Positions 33,463 through 45,185 of a DNA stretch of 64,000 nucleotides are shown piece by piece. Source of the stretch: Fennellomyces sp. T-0311 (Eukaryota > Mucoromycota > Mucoromycetes > Mucorales > Lichtheimiaceae); contig JALLLT010000031.1 of the NCBI GenBank assembly GCA_025266875.1, positions 372,001-436,000 of the forward strand, given 5' to 3'. Below the pieces are notes generated by a model. It ran no database searches. It was not told where the DNA came from and worked only from the letters and a program-made list of their open reading frames with translations. The first letter of the stretch is position 1, and every line of letters begins with the position of its first letter. The translations under genes and the position numbers were made by a program.

Positions 33463-33472
33463 CTTTTATAAT
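33463..33472 (-). promoter_or_regulatory. TATA box of GPI-anchored protein gene
   Basis: TTATAAAAGG on the minus strand, about 50 bp upstream of the start codon, with an ATTGG/CCAAT element adjacent. Confidence 0.5.
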
Positions 33473-35206
33473 TGGCCTTTTTATCTTTCTCGACTGCTGT
33501 CGATAACCCCCAACTCCATATTAATATGCTATTCCTTCTCTGGAGACATCTCCTTTCCATCACTGTATGATCTCTTACTCCTCTGGTTGGCGCCCCCTTA
33601 CACCCGTGATCTCCTCTCTTTCTCTCTGTCGAACGTGTCCCTGTTCAATTCATAACTCCCGGTAAACTTTTATCTAGGGCGGGGACAAGATAGCTGTCAT
33701 TGACAACTAGATCACAATATCCCAATCATTTGATAGATGCATGATCGTGATGTCGTTTTCTGTAACAACTAACAAAGATGTAGGCATCAAACAGATCGCT
33801 TTTAAACTGCATGCATGTCTTTTTTCGAGTTAGATCGCGTCTGTGTGCGTCTTTCTTCGCGCATTGCGCCCTTTGCAAGGTCCAAAATAGTCTGTCAATT
33901 TTTGCGAGTATTCGAGTGGGAAAATATTTATCTCGTTAATCGTCAGTCAATATTGGAAGAGGCCTTGCTTGGAAGTGGTGAAGGTGGCGGTCAATCGGAT
34001 AGTGTTTCGAATGCATAGGCTATGGAACCCCCACCTCGTGGTACTAACATAACAACATCGAAGAAAAAGCATCGTCATCATGATGTATAACGAACGCCGT
34101 TTTGTGTTATTATTTATAAACCGGAACAATACAAAACTGCAACGGCCTACTTTTTTAAGAATCCATATTACACAAAATGAACGCAACGGTCCGAGTGAAT
34201 CGGGTAAACAAAGATGCCGGGTGATCTGGAACAACACCAAGTCTCTGGGCCAAGCCTTGGGCAACTAAGATGGCAGAATAGCTTGTGCGCTTGACTAATC
34301 AACTACCGATATGTCGACACTTGTAGTTCATGAACGCGCGTACAGTATATATTCCACACCGAATGGGGAAAACAAGCCTTTCGAAAACCATTGCTGCTCA
34401 GGTATAATCTAAATCACAATAGCATCGTATACCCAAATCAACCCTTGGCAAATCGAATATACGCAAACTTCGCTAATTGCAAAGCAGCAAAAGTGATGCA
34501 ATATCTAGCTTTTTCCAGCTCCATTACTCCATTACCGCTGGTTCCACACAGACGCAATAGGGTGTTTAAATAATAATAACATCACTATTACGTGAAGCTG
34601 GCGATACAAGTGTTTGAGTTGGCTCTAATGAAGCCCAAGCTTTTGAAAAAGACATTTTATTTGAAATCTGCGGATCATATATAGATACGCATATATCAAA
34701 ATGTTAACGAAGCTTTGATGGTGCGTGCAGTGTCTTCCATATATTATCGACTTCTGTATATGTCAAGATAATGATACAATGTAACAAGCGGGAGTTCTTT
34801 GTAGAGTGTTGACAATTCCCAAACACCTAGTCCGGTTGCCACGGGATATGAAGAGTGGAGATGTGGTACGCACGCAGGTGTGCGTGTATGCAAGGTATGT
34901 TACATAAAAATCCGCGTAAAGAAGTAATTTACTGTAACCCAGACATACGATGCAGGCATGGATACGATCCTTGATAATTCATTGGTCTTTCCGTGGATAT
35001 AGCTAAGTGAGGGATACGGAGCACGGATGCAACAAGTGGTCGATCGCTAAAAATGAAACAGACGGAGATTCTTCGCGCCGAAAATAAAAAAGTGCTTGTG
35101 ACTCATACCTTGTATCATTTTTAGAAGATTCTTCTCATGGTTGTAACCCTCTTCTTTTTAGGTTTTGCTTTTTACAAGCATATGACGCAAGACTATACAA
35201 TAGTAC
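33473..35206. other. Intergenic, 1.7 kb
   Basis: Short frames at 33815-34018 and 33947-34264 show no motif. The end of the 34080-34268 frame (SGKQRCRVIWNNTKSLGQALGN) looks protein-like but stands alone. No RNA gene seen. Confidence 0.4.
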
Positions 35207-35882
35207 ATGGTCGATCTTTTAAGTAGCATACCGTTTGCTGGATTTCTCCTTATCACCGGAGGCGCTTCGCTCGCATTGCAAGCAGGTAAGACCTGCATGC
35301 TGTTGTGAAAAGTTCGGCTTTGGATCAACTCTTATTTTTAGGATGCAACTCACGTCTGGCCAAAGCTGGCGGCAGAACTTTTTCACCAGTCTATTCCTTT
35401 GCATCTGGTCTCATATGCTGCTTCATATTCTTTGCAATTGATGTCACAGCACTCGGGACACCGTTACCCAATAACAATGTCTTAGGTAATCGAATCCGTT
35501 ATGCATAATATACCCGAACTAATTGATCCGATTAGACGCCCCTGGATACGTATGGATTGGTAAGCTCCAAACATGGTAAATAAAAAGCACAAATACTGAT
35601 ACTTTTTCCTTAGGCGGTCTCATGGGTGCATACTACGTTTTCGCCAACCTCATTTCAATACCGAAGCTTGGTGCTGCTACTTCGCTGAGTATATTCGTTT
35701 GTTCACAGGTAAACTAGGAAAAGACGATGATGGAAAGCGATTGACACCTAGATTAGGTCATTGTCGCTTGTCTTATAGACCATGCAGGATTGGTGGGTGT
35801 GGAGCAGAGAGATTATTCGAAATGGAGAATTCTTGCTTCGTTCGGGTTGATTTTTTGCGTCTTCGTCATTGCAAGGTTCTGA
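35207..35882 (+). CDS. DUF606/YdcZ-type membrane protein (DMT superfamily half-transporter)
   Basis: Five exons: MVDLLSSIPFAGFLLITGGASLALQ-AGCNSRLAKAGG..; ..NNNVL-DAPGYVWIG-GLMGAYYVFANL..; ..FVCSQ-VIVACLIDHAGLVGV.., ending CVFVIARF with TGA 35882. About 155 residues with four or five hydrophobic helices. It matches the single-copy bacterial YdcZ layout: Gln-x-Gly-x-Asn-x-Arg-Leu-like segment early, G-x-x-G-A-x-Y-V in the middle and LIDHAGLVGV late. The family consists of inner-membrane exporter-like proteins; substrate unknown. Single-domain bacterial architecture with fungal introns suggests an old bacterial origin followed by intron gain (inference). Confidence 0.8.
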
Positions 35883-36768
35883 AAAAAAATGTTTAAACAG
35901 CGGACCGCGCGAAAATGATTTTCCAAATGTCGGATCACAGTTCAACTATTGTACATATACCACTACAACTTATTAGCAGACCGTTTGATCTGAATACTAC
36001 TTATAATTTATTTATCTGTCAATTTTAAAAACAGATGTATGTTATTGCAACGACAAAAGGGGTAGCTTAAACGACACAATCCAATGTTGATTACACTTGT
36101 CGCTTAAGGTAATCCAAAATATGGTATCTATGTTTAGCCACAGGATGCTGTTAAGAAGCTATGGTGGTAGCATATGACCCCTATGACAACCAACTGTGTA
36201 GTATATTGTTGCTATGGCAGCGAATAATCATTTTATACGTACATGTACATACCGTCTGATTATTAAATTGATGCTATGGTGATATATTTGATGGTGCTAG
36301 AATGAATACGTACTACGCATGTTTTTCAAACAGGCCCAGGTTACCGGACTGTTAATGGCTCAGAGAAACTTTAGCTTTCGCCATATTGAATAGTACGTGT
36401 GGGCATTTATCAAATATGAATTTCAGGTTATAGTACCCTGTACTATACGTTAATAGAGTCAGGTAAAGGATATTCGTTTCAGTAGATGATACCAATAACA
36501 CCGTAATTCACGTCTTTCTATTAACTGAGCACGATCACTTACTGAAAAGCTTCAACTTTACAAGGATTATTTTTAATCGTATTGGCTGGTAGATTTCTAT
36601 CAGACTACATTATTGATACTTCACCGTCAAGTGTTTGTAAGAAACAGCTGTGCTACTTCGCTGAAAGCTCTGCCTTCCGAGTGTTTGAAATATTTCGAAC
36701 CAAGATTTCGAACAACGCACCAGGGTTGTCAAAACGGTTGCTGTGCCAATAAAAAAAAACTCGTCTCT
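35883..36768. other. Intergenic, nothing recognised
   Basis: AT-rich; short frames only. The final part is the promoter region of the Fmc1-like gene. Confidence 0.5.
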
Positions 36769-37218
36769 ATGGCAGTAACTACACTCTCGATCTACCGCAA
36801 CTTATTGCGTGAAGTGAATCGACAGGTAATTTGTGCCAGTAAATTGTGAGACTCTTACTGAAACCGGCGTTAGTTCACAAAGACCAATGATACCTTTGTC
36901 AAGTACTTAAAATCAGTATACAGAGACAACAAGGGTGTCACTGATCCTTCACACATCAATGTTTTGAACCGAAACGCGGAAAATACGCTTGTGTACCTGA
37001 GAAGCTCAAGGCAACACAAAGTACTGCTGCTGAAAATAGTAACGGGATAGATCATGCTAACAGAACATTAGGAACTTCGAGATGCCTACTCGGCAATCGT
37101 GTTGGAACAGAAGAAGAGGATCGAAATGTCAGCAAACCGTGTTGGCCTTCAGCTACCTAAAGAGTACAACGCGGAGAATGCGGCGACAGACCGCGTCATG
37201 AACACATTCCACAAATAA
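36769..37218 (+). CDS. FMC1: Fmc1-like LYR-motif mitochondrial protein (complex V assembly)
   Basis: Three short exons give 116 residues: MAVTTLSIYRNLLREVNRQ, then FTKTNDTFVKYLKSVYRDN after a GTAATT..TAG intron, then ELRDAYSAIVLEQKKRIE after a GTACTG..TAG intron. The Y-R motif (SIYRNLLRE) with the later aromatic and the VGLQLP ending are characteristic of Fmc1/C7orf55, which helps Atp12 assemble the F1 sector of ATP synthase in the matrix. The stop at 37218 is only 5 bp from the stop of the convergent DDHD phospholipase gene. Confidence 0.85.
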
Positions 37219-37223
37219 ACCGT

Positions 37224-40088
37224 TTATTCTCTGTATATTTCTCGTATGATGAATGCTGCCACATCAAGGTCCTGCCAATATGTCATATGCGCACTAAATG
37301 CACTCAGATACGGATTCTCTAAGATCCCTTCCTGCAAGCAAAAATCAACGCGCCCATTCTTGTTCAGCATTTGCAGTTTCTCGGCACCAGACAACTCGCC
37401 AGCAGACATGGACGGGGATCTCTTGCGATACTTTTCAGCAAGTGCAGGATCGCTACGGGATCGTGAACGGAGTGATTGGTCGTCTTGTGCTGGTGGCGAT
37501 CGGCTTGATTGCTCTGGATCTGATGATTGAAGCTCTTCCTCCATCTGTTTTGAAAGACCAAGACCGCGCATAAATAAACTGGTTGTAATACCCATCCGGA
37601 CAGATTCAAACATTGCTCCTGCCCGATTGGCAATACCAGAACCGACGCTGAATCCAGCATCAATGACGCTTTTCAAACCTCCTTTGATGTATGCAATAGG
37701 CACCGGCTTGAGTTTAGCTGAGTATTGGCGGGCAATGAGAGGTTCGAGTCGGTAGGCAACAGGATCAGACTATGGATCAAAGATGAGTTGACTGCCAATA
37801 TAGAGACGGTTGGATAATACACATACTTTATGAAAAATGTTGTACAAGTTTTCTGTTGCGGGGTAACAGAATGATATCGTGGAGCGGGTATGCGACATAT
37901 CACCGAAGTTTGCTGCCTTGCCATCCAACTGATCAGTATCTAGACACTTTCGAGGCGCTATCTTGTACCCTCGAAGTAGTAAAATCACACCGAGTGGTGA
38001 TCCCACTGCGAAAAAGTTCTTTACAGGGAATAGTAGGGTTGGAGTTCTTTTGTCGCTGCTCGAAGGGCTCTTTTCATCATCGCGTAGGGATAGTATCTGA
38101 GCTTCGGTGTAGTCGATTTGAGGTTGCGTGCTTAATATATCGAACGCAAGCAAAGACTAAGCGTGATTGTCAGCGATATCATCCGTACAAGCATTCTGAT
38201 TCCAGTACATACACCAAGGGAATGACCGAGAACAGTGACCTTTCCTTTCTTTTCTAAGAACTCTGGATTCCTCTGAACAAACAGTCGATAAACACGGTTG
38301 ATCTCTTTGACAATGATAGATGTCATTTGGTCGCGGTACTTTTGGGTAAGATATAATGGTACTGCATGAAATTATTAGTTCATTCACTTTTGATAAAGAC
38401 ACTAAAAGTACTTTACCATCCAGAAGAACGTCGGATACGACAAGGCGTATGTTTGGTACTCCTTCCAATGTAAGCTCGTCAAGTGTAGGATGCCCATCAT
38501 CTGCGCCAACCATACCCAGATCCATTTCAACACCATCCTCGTCGTCACTTGCTACACCGAATGAGACTTCGTGTCTCCACAAAATAGGTAAAACCTGTAT
38601 GCCATTCGTCCTTTGAGGACTATCAGTGGCACTGATAGCTGTAGGATAGGCCGACTTTATAGTTTTTCGTAGCACGTTGACATCTATGCAAAGTCAGATT
38701 TTGAACACTACTGCATCCCTTTACTATCCCGTTACCATGCGTGAAATTTTGACCGAGACGCTCTGACATTTTTTGACCAATTCTACATATCCAATTAAGG
38801 ATCAAAAGGCTTAGGTAGTTAAAAAGCCTTACCCATGAATTACAAAGATCAGATGATCAATCGGTCGCACTTCCTCCTCGCTGTTTTCATTATCGTAACC
38901 TTCCATCTCTTCCTGGGTAGCAGTAATATCTTCTACATTCCTTTCGTCTTCCTTAACAGCTTTTTCTTGCTCCACTGTTTTGGGTGAACTCGCAGTTTTG
39001 GTCTTACTCTGCTTCTCAACTTCGGGATAACCACGCAATAACCGAGTTCCACCCAAATTGGATCGATTGGTAAGCCGGGTAATAATACTTTTTGCTATTT
39101 TACTGCCGGCGGTATTGCTATTGGTTATGTAATCAGTTATTATGTCAAGAATCAGAAAACTTTTACTTACTACAGCAACCAAGCAGTGTTGGCGCCGGTG
39201 TAGACAATATACTGTCCCAAATATGTTCCAAGAAGATTCCACTGCTTCTCCACTGGCTTTTGCTCTAAGCTGATCTCCAGTTTTTTCTCTTCGATTGCAG
39301 TTGCTGACCTTTGCAAAGTCTCCGCATCATCCTTTTCGTCCTTCTCGCCTGGATAGAGAGAGGATGCAGAAGTACCAGTAGATGGGGGATCTTCAGTCAT
39401 CAGATAAGGTTTATGTTTGCTGATAAACAAATGAGAATACAGTTAACTTATGGTAACTGTGTCACTTACTAGTAGCCAAGTTCAATTTGCTCGGCCAAGT
39501 TTTCTTCACATGGAATCCACTTTGATCCATCCCCTTGTATGAACCATGTTGCGCGTCGCACTTCATAAGTTGGACCTTCCCAGTAGACAGGGGAGATTGT
39601 ACGCGCTGTCACATCCACTTCAAACAAATGGTCCTCATTAACCAGTACTTTTGCCCTCACATCATTGTTCTACATTTAACTTTAAATCCAAGGAAGCCCT
39701 TTTCATGTACTTTTAATACACTTACCTGGTATGCTTTCTCGAGCGCACTCGAGTCTCGCTTTGAGAAGGGTATCCACTCCTTCGGAGGAAGTCTTTTGGG
39801 TGACAACAGACCAGGACTGGTTGATGTTTGTGTTCCTTTTCTTGATAGGGTTCTGGATTTTCGAATTGAGATTGGGTCTGTAATTGGATTATCGATCGCG
39901 TGGAACCTGGAAAGAACCATGTCAGGCATACACTTAATTCAGCTTGCGGACTTGTTTTTCTTTTACCATCGAACAGTGAGGCTAGGAACATCGGGATCGG
40001 GAATCAAGCTTCGTGGGCGACCAACTCGGCGGTTGATTGTATAGTGATGGGGAAAGTTGCTTAGCGACGAAGCGTCTAAATCGTTCAT
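37224..40088 (-). CDS. DDHD-domain phospholipase (phosphatidic-acid-preferring PLA1 type)
   Basis: Intracellular phospholipase acting on phosphatidic acid or other phospholipids at ER/Golgi or mitochondrial membranes. The start at 40088 (MNDLDASSLSNFPHHYTI) splices by a CCAG acceptor to RWFHAIDNPI. Later exons give KVLVNEDHLFEVDV and VYWEGPTYEVRRATWFIQGDG (WWE-like segment), then a long acidic linker (EEVRPIDHLIFVIHG) and the lipase core VTVLGHSLG-SLLAFDILS, in which an intron interrupts the GHSLG nucleophile elbow. FFAVGSPLG precedes the C-terminal DDHD part (NGRVDFCLQEGILENPYLSAFSAHMTYWQDLDVAAFI, stop at 37224). All are typical of iPLA1/DDHD1-2/SEC23IP. Serine, Asp and His positions are all present. 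Confidence 0.88.
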
Positions 40089-40662
40089 TGCAGAAAGTGT
40101 GAAAGGAGTATGCACAGAAAGATCTCAGACAAATGAACCCAAATCCGGCATATATTTTGCCGAAAAATTCAAGGAACGCTTGGCAATGCCTATCGCTTCA
40201 TGCCACGATAATCGAGAAGAGCATCATGTCATAGCTTCACTATACTAGCATTCATCACCTATCATTGCTAGACACATATGGTCGAAAAGTAATGACAATT
40301 AAATGGCATTGTTAACGGAAATGATAATGCCAGTAATATGATCTATACTCGAACATTAACGTAGCGAAGCTGCTTATGGAAAGGCCATATACACTATGCT
40401 ACTGTCCAGCCGCCCAATCTATGCGGATGTGAGACTAATAATGTATGACCGATATTTACGGATGTATTGCAGCATTGGCCAGCGCTCATTCATATCACTG
40501 ATGTTTCAGGCGGCTTAATCTTACTCAAAGGTTGCGAACAATATGCGATGGCGCATTTATGTATTTCAATAGACTTATCAACCTCCACATACTTAAATTC
40601 TTCTGTCCGAAAAGAGCCACTCTTCATGTCCGACTCTGGTGATCAAAAATTATTTCTTTGAG
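40089..40662. promoter_or_regulatory. Shared divergent upstream region, DDHD phospholipase / Dad3
   Basis: 574 bp between head-to-head start codons. No exon recognised. Function is inferred from position. Confidence 0.4.
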
Positions 40663-40952
40663 ATGCGAACAACCGTCGAGGATGCAGCCATTAACGAGAC
40701 ACGGGAATTTGTTGATAATGTCGCAAGGGTAAGGCCAATAGATTTATAGCCTTCTGACTACTAACTGTTGTTTAGCTCAATAATCTTGTCGCATCGGCGA
40801 ACGACGAACAAATCACTCCACTGATTGACAAGTTACGGCACATTGAGAAACGCCTGTCGCTCATTTACACTTTCTTCATGGCATCTTCATACAGTAACAA
40901 TATGCGAAAACAAGAAAACGAAAGTAATACGAACCGTCCCCCGTTCTCATAA
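40663..40952 (+). CDS. DAD3: DASH complex subunit Dad3
   Basis: Small outer-kinetochore protein of the DASH/Dam1 ring that couples kinetochores to microtubules. ATG 40663; one intron (GTAAGG..TTTAG) joins FVDNVAR to LNNLVASAND, 80 residues in all. The signature is the C-terminal helix LRHIEKRLSLIYTFFMASSYS, close to the conserved Dad3 block with L-x-x-x-E-x-K/R-x-x-L-x-x-T-x-F-x-A-S-x-Y. Size and single coiled coil agree with the family. The DASH complex is largely fungal, which supports the host assignment. Confidence 0.82.
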
Positions 40953-41383
40953 CAAGGACGCGTTCCTTTGCAGCTTAAACATTTAGGAACGCAAGCGAAC
41001 ATAATTAGCTGTGTGACGCCATCTTACTTTGACCAAGACGGAATAATACCCTAAACTGATGTATATATTACTTGCACACGATGCTTTATTACATAAAATG
41101 CGAGAATTTACGCAAACAGAGCTGCTGCCCAACAATCATATCCAGTGCTCACAACATTTGCTCACAAACAGCAGTATAGCCCGTCATTTTATCATCTAAT
41201 TGGATTCTAATTATAAATCTACTATAACCTCTAGATAAATCAATACAATCAAGGAAGGAGATAATAGATACTTGACGAACAGCAAGAGCTACAAGCTCAA
41301 GCCGACCGCCGGTAAGTAGCAACAGTGGTAAGGGTCAAGCATTCTCAACAAGGTTTACAGCGTTATGCTTTTGAAAAAAGATG
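40953..41383. other. Intergenic, Dad3 3' flank
   Basis: AT-rich with no exon. Just downstream begins the left arm of the inverted repeat. Confidence 0.5.
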
Positions 41384-41592
41384 TTCATTGGACAGCGAAA
41401 ACGACCCCCGAGGTGACTGACTGGTCCCACTGATATCAGCTAGGGGAAGCTTTATTTTTTCCAGCAGGAACTAACGCAATGCCTGAGGTACTTTATCCAT
41501 TGTGCCAATCAATGGGAGCGGTTTCGGCAAAGAGTACCTGTTAAAGTTGAGCCTTTCCATAGGACAGTGTCCTTTTTGTACGTCTCAGAATA
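41384..41592 (+). repeat. Left arm of an inverted duplication upstream of BCKDH E1-alpha
   Basis: Reverse complement of 41926-42147 with very few differences apart from a 10-13 bp gap near GACCCCCGAG. Shared blocks include CTGATATCAGCTAGGGGAAG and GTACCTGTTAAAGTTGAGCC. Confidence 0.9.
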
Positions 41593-41925
41593 GTTTACTC
41601 TTATGCAAATGGACATTACATTATGGAAGTCATTCGCAATCTGTCGTCTACCATCTGCCTCCTGCGGATGAAAAGTAATTTTTCTATCAGACTTCAACCG
41701 ATGCCGCTGTTGTAGTTCGATCTTTTCCCGTCGCCCTCCCATTTTCCAGGGACTGATGAGAAATCGCTCCATCGTGAGAATTTACGGTATGGATAGGAAT
41801 TGACTGACATGTACATAGTGAAGTAATTTCATAACGCTCAAACAAAAGTTTTATTGGTCTCAAATACCATCTTGGTTTAGCATGTATTATCCATAAGCTG
41901 AACTTCATAGGATCCCGAATATGAT

Positions 41926-42147
41926 TATTCTGAGACGTACAAAAAGGACACTGTCCTATGGAAAGGCTCAACTTTAACAGGTACTCTTTGCCGAAACCGC
42001 TCCCATTGATTGGCACAATGGATAAAGTACCTCAGGCATTGCGTTAGTTCCTGCTGGAAAAAATAAAGCTTCCCCTAGCTGATATCAGTGGGACCAGTCA
42101 GTCACCTGCAGATAGCCTCGGGGGTCTTTTTCCTGTCCAATGGACAC
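41926..42147 (-). repeat. Right arm of the inverted duplication
   Basis: Mirror of 41384-41592 across a 333-bp non-repeated spacer. It ends about 130 bp before the BCKDH E1-alpha start codon, so it lies in that gene's promoter or leader. No coding content or clear target duplication. Confidence 0.9.
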
Positions 42148-42279
42148 CTTTTTAATTATAGTTTCGAAAACAAAGCACTGTACTTAACAACGTTGGATTT
42201 TCCCACGAGTCTGGCCTGTAATATATATTCCCAGTGGCGGACACTTCACCTTTCTGTTCTTGGATTATTTTTTGACCGA

Positions 42280-43782
42280 ATGTATCGCACACAGTTGTCT
42301 TCCATTGCTCGAACTCGCATGACCATACGGTCAATAACCGTGCCATTCCAACATTATAAATATTCCCATTCTGTAAGTTAAAGTTATTAATGCCGTGGAT
42401 GTAGTATCAACCAGGGGCCTTTAGCTTTTGACACAGCAACGCTTGTGCAGTAGCACTGCCATCTCGGTTTCTCCGAGCGAACACAATGGACCGCCATCCG
42501 CAAGCTGGAATGATGTTGATAAATTCACTGTTGATATGGGCTTTGTACAACATCTAAAAGATATTAGCAAGGCTTACCGAGTGATGGACCACACGGGTCA
42601 GGTACTCAACCCGAAACACGACCCTAACCTATCCAAGGAAACTGTGATTGACTGGTACCGCAAAATGGTGACCTTGCGCACAATGGATGAAATTTTGTAC
42701 GAAGCACAGCGCCAAGGCCGTATCAGCTTTTACATGACGCACTATGGCGAGGAGGCAATGATTGGCAGTGCCGCTGCCATGGAACCACAGGATGTAGTTT
42801 TCGGTCAGGTACATGCTGTATAATTTGCTTGCGAAAGTCAAGAAAGCCTAAATAGGTTTGTAGTACCGAGAGGCCTTCATGCTTTTATATCGCGGTTTCT
42901 CGATAGATGAATGCATGAATCAGTGTTTCTCCAACGCACTGGATGGTGGCAAAGGAAGACAAATGCCTGTTCATTACGGATCGAAGGAGCATAATTTCCA
43001 AACCATTTCATCACCTCTCGGCACACAAATACCCCAAGCCGCTGGTGCTGCTTATGCTTTAAAGCTCGTCGGTGATAAACAGGCATGTACCATTTGCTTT
43101 TTCGGGGAAGGTGCCGCTTCCGAAGGTGATTTCCATGCTGGTTTAAACATGGCTGCGACACTCAGATGTCCAGTCATTTTCTTTTGGTAACTCCTGGAAA
43201 TCTTGTGTCATTCAAGTATAATTTATCATCGCTTTACATAGTCGTAACAATGGGTATGCGATCTCAACACCAGCTGCTGAGCAGTATAATGGTGATGGAA
43301 TAGCTCCACGTGGTATTGGTTACGGCATTGATACCATTTGTATCGATGGCAATGATGCTTATGCGGTTTACAATGCTACAAAGGCTGCTCGCGCTATCGC
43401 AGTAACCGAAAACAAGCCTGTTCTGATCGAGGCAAAGACCTACCGTGTAGGGCATCACAGTACATCTGATGACTCCACAAAGTACCGTGATCGCAAGGAA
43501 GTCGAGGAGCGTGCAAAATTTGACAACCCAATGACGCGTTTGCGTCGTCATATGGAGTTGAAGAATTGGTGGACTGCGCAAGAGGATGAAGAGCTTCGCA
43601 AGGAGACCAGAAAAGTCGTTTTAACGAGCTTCAATGCTGCTGAGAAGCATCCAAAGCCGGATCGATCGGAACTTTTTACCGATGTTTATGATGAGATGCC
43701 GCCTTCTCTGATAGCTCAAAGAGACGAGCTAGAAGAACTGATCCAGAAATACCCCGAATATTATACTCCAGATGGACATTGA
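42280..43782 (+). CDS. BCKDHA: Branched-chain 2-oxoacid dehydrogenase E1 alpha subunit, mitochondrial
   Basis: Thiamine-diphosphate-dependent decarboxylation of the oxoacids of Leu, Ile and Val in the matrix complex, pairing with E1 beta. The ATG at 42280 opens a basic presequence ([18 protein letters not shown]) which a GTAAGT..TAG intron joins to [10 protein letters not shown]. The mature part has [66 protein letters not shown], and the ThDP/Mg motif [20 protein letters not shown] (Gly-Glu-Gly to Asn). [11 protein letters not shown] and the phosphorylation-loop region [14 protein letters not shown] follow. About 445 residues, the normal size. Four exons, all with standard splice sites. Its stop is 32 bp from the stop of the convergent coiled-coil gene. 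Confidence 0.95.
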
Positions 43783-43814
43783 AAGAATTACAAAAATACA
43801 ATTCGTATTTATTT

Positions 43815-45185
43815 CTAATATTCTCTTTTCCCATGAAGTTGCATAATGCGGAGATCATGTTCTAATTGTCTAATCGATTCATCCCTGGCCTGCAATTGTT
43901 GCTCAAGCATAGCATTTTTGCTTGCTAATCTACTTCGCTTGATAGACATTATTTCTTCATCGGTTTGCATCGCGTCGATCTCATCCAGCAAGATCTTTAT
44001 CTTTCGTTCGTATGACAACGCCACCGACGAGGAACCATGGAGTCCACAGTTTGGGAGCGTCATCGATGGCTCTTCATTTTCGCGGAAAACGAAGGATATT
44101 TCGCCGGTAGATTGCCTTCTCCGTTTTTCCTTTTGTAAGTTTGCACTGCTAAGCATTTCGATCCGAGAGAGAGCACTCCGTAAGTATTTGTTTTCTCGAC
44201 AGGCAGTTGTCAATGCTTCGGTTTTGTGATTCATTTGATCGACAAATTCGCTTTGTCTTGCTTGTAGCTGCTGTCGTAGCCTGATGTTCTCTTGGTTTGC
44301 AAGTTCGAACATGGATCTCCAGTTTTTCAGTGGGTCGTGTTGATAATTATACTGTTCTCGTGTTTGAGACTCTGGGTAGTCTCGATGTGATGATTTGGGG
44401 TCCAGAGTTGTCAACGCTTCACATGCGTCCTCCTCGTCACAGCTTGGTATTCGGTCTCTGTACCATTTCTTGCCAGTGTTCCGCGGTGGTGGACTCAATG
44501 CAGTGACATGATGTTCTTGATCACAGTACAAAAGCTCTTCTGGCTGTTCCATAGCCACTGAAGACGACCAGGATTCCATAGAGCATAGCGAATCTGAGCC
44601 AATAGAAAAGCGAGTACTGTCATGTAATGGAAACGTGGACCGACTGCTGTTGCTCTCCATTCTTATCTTTGATCTACTTTCGGGCTTTACATGGGTACCC
44701 AAACCTCCGAGACCCGATGAAGCCGAAAGTTGCTCCGCATCTGAGTAGTCCAGGTTTGCAATTGGCTGTGACATAGATGCATTTGTTGTTGCGGTACTCG
44801 AGGTTGCCTCAAGCGATGATGTTGCTGAAATATGAGATCCCAAAATTGTTGGGGTACCGAGCAAGTCATCGCAGTCAATGTTGGATCGGTTCATAACTAC
44901 CGCACCGTTGGCTTTCACACGGTAGGGATCAGCTTGAGTAATCGTATGTAGATTCCTCCTCGTCGGCTGATTTTCTTCAAAAAGTTGCATAACATTGGAC
45001 AGCGTTTTTGGTCGGTTATGCTGTTCGGCAATATTGTGGACATAAGGACTGATGCCACGATGGGGTTCAGTGGCTGCACGATTGCTGGTTGTCGTGTGAT
45101 ACGATGCACTAGTTGCCGTTGAAGTGAAGCTGGAGTCGTCCAGTGACGTTTTGGTGGATGATTGAAAAAATTTAATGCGCATCAA
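43815..45185 (-). CDS. Uncharacterised Ser/Thr-rich protein with C-terminal coiled coil
   Basis: Intronless 456-codon frame (start 45185, or the adjacent Met at 45182). Residues 1-260 are low-complexity and Ser/Thr-rich with several short charged motifs and look disordered. Residues about 290-350 (NWRSMFELANQENIRLRQQLQARQ) and 395-456 (ERKIKILLDEIDAMQ, LEQQLQARDESIRQLEHDLRIMQLH) form long coiled coils separated by a KEKRRRQ basic patch. This is the make-up of cytoskeletal, polarity or scaffold proteins, but no named domain is visible. Its length without stops and matching codon use support a real gene. Confidence 0.75.
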   Translation of the reverse strand: MMRIKFFQSSTKTSLDDSSFTSTATSASYHTTTSNRAATEPHRGISPYVHNIAEQHNRPKTLSNVMQLFEENQPTRRNLHTITQADPYRVKANGAVVMNRSNIDCDDLLGTPTILGSHISATSSLEATSSTATTNASMSQPIANLDYSDAEQLSASSGLGGLGTHVKPESRSKIRMESNSSRSTFPLHDSTRFSIGSDSLCSMESWSSSVAMEQPEELLYCDQEHHVTALSPPPRNTGKKWYRDRIPSCDEEDACEALTTLDPKSSHRDYPESQTREQYNYQHDPLKNWRSMFELANQENIRLRQQLQARQSEFVDQMNHKTEALTTACRENKYLRSALSRIEMLSSANLQKEKRRRQSTGEISFVFRENEEPSMTLPNCGLHGSSSVALSYERKIKILLDEIDAMQTDEEIMSIKRSRLASKNAMLEQQLQARDESIRQLEHDLRIMQLHGKREY

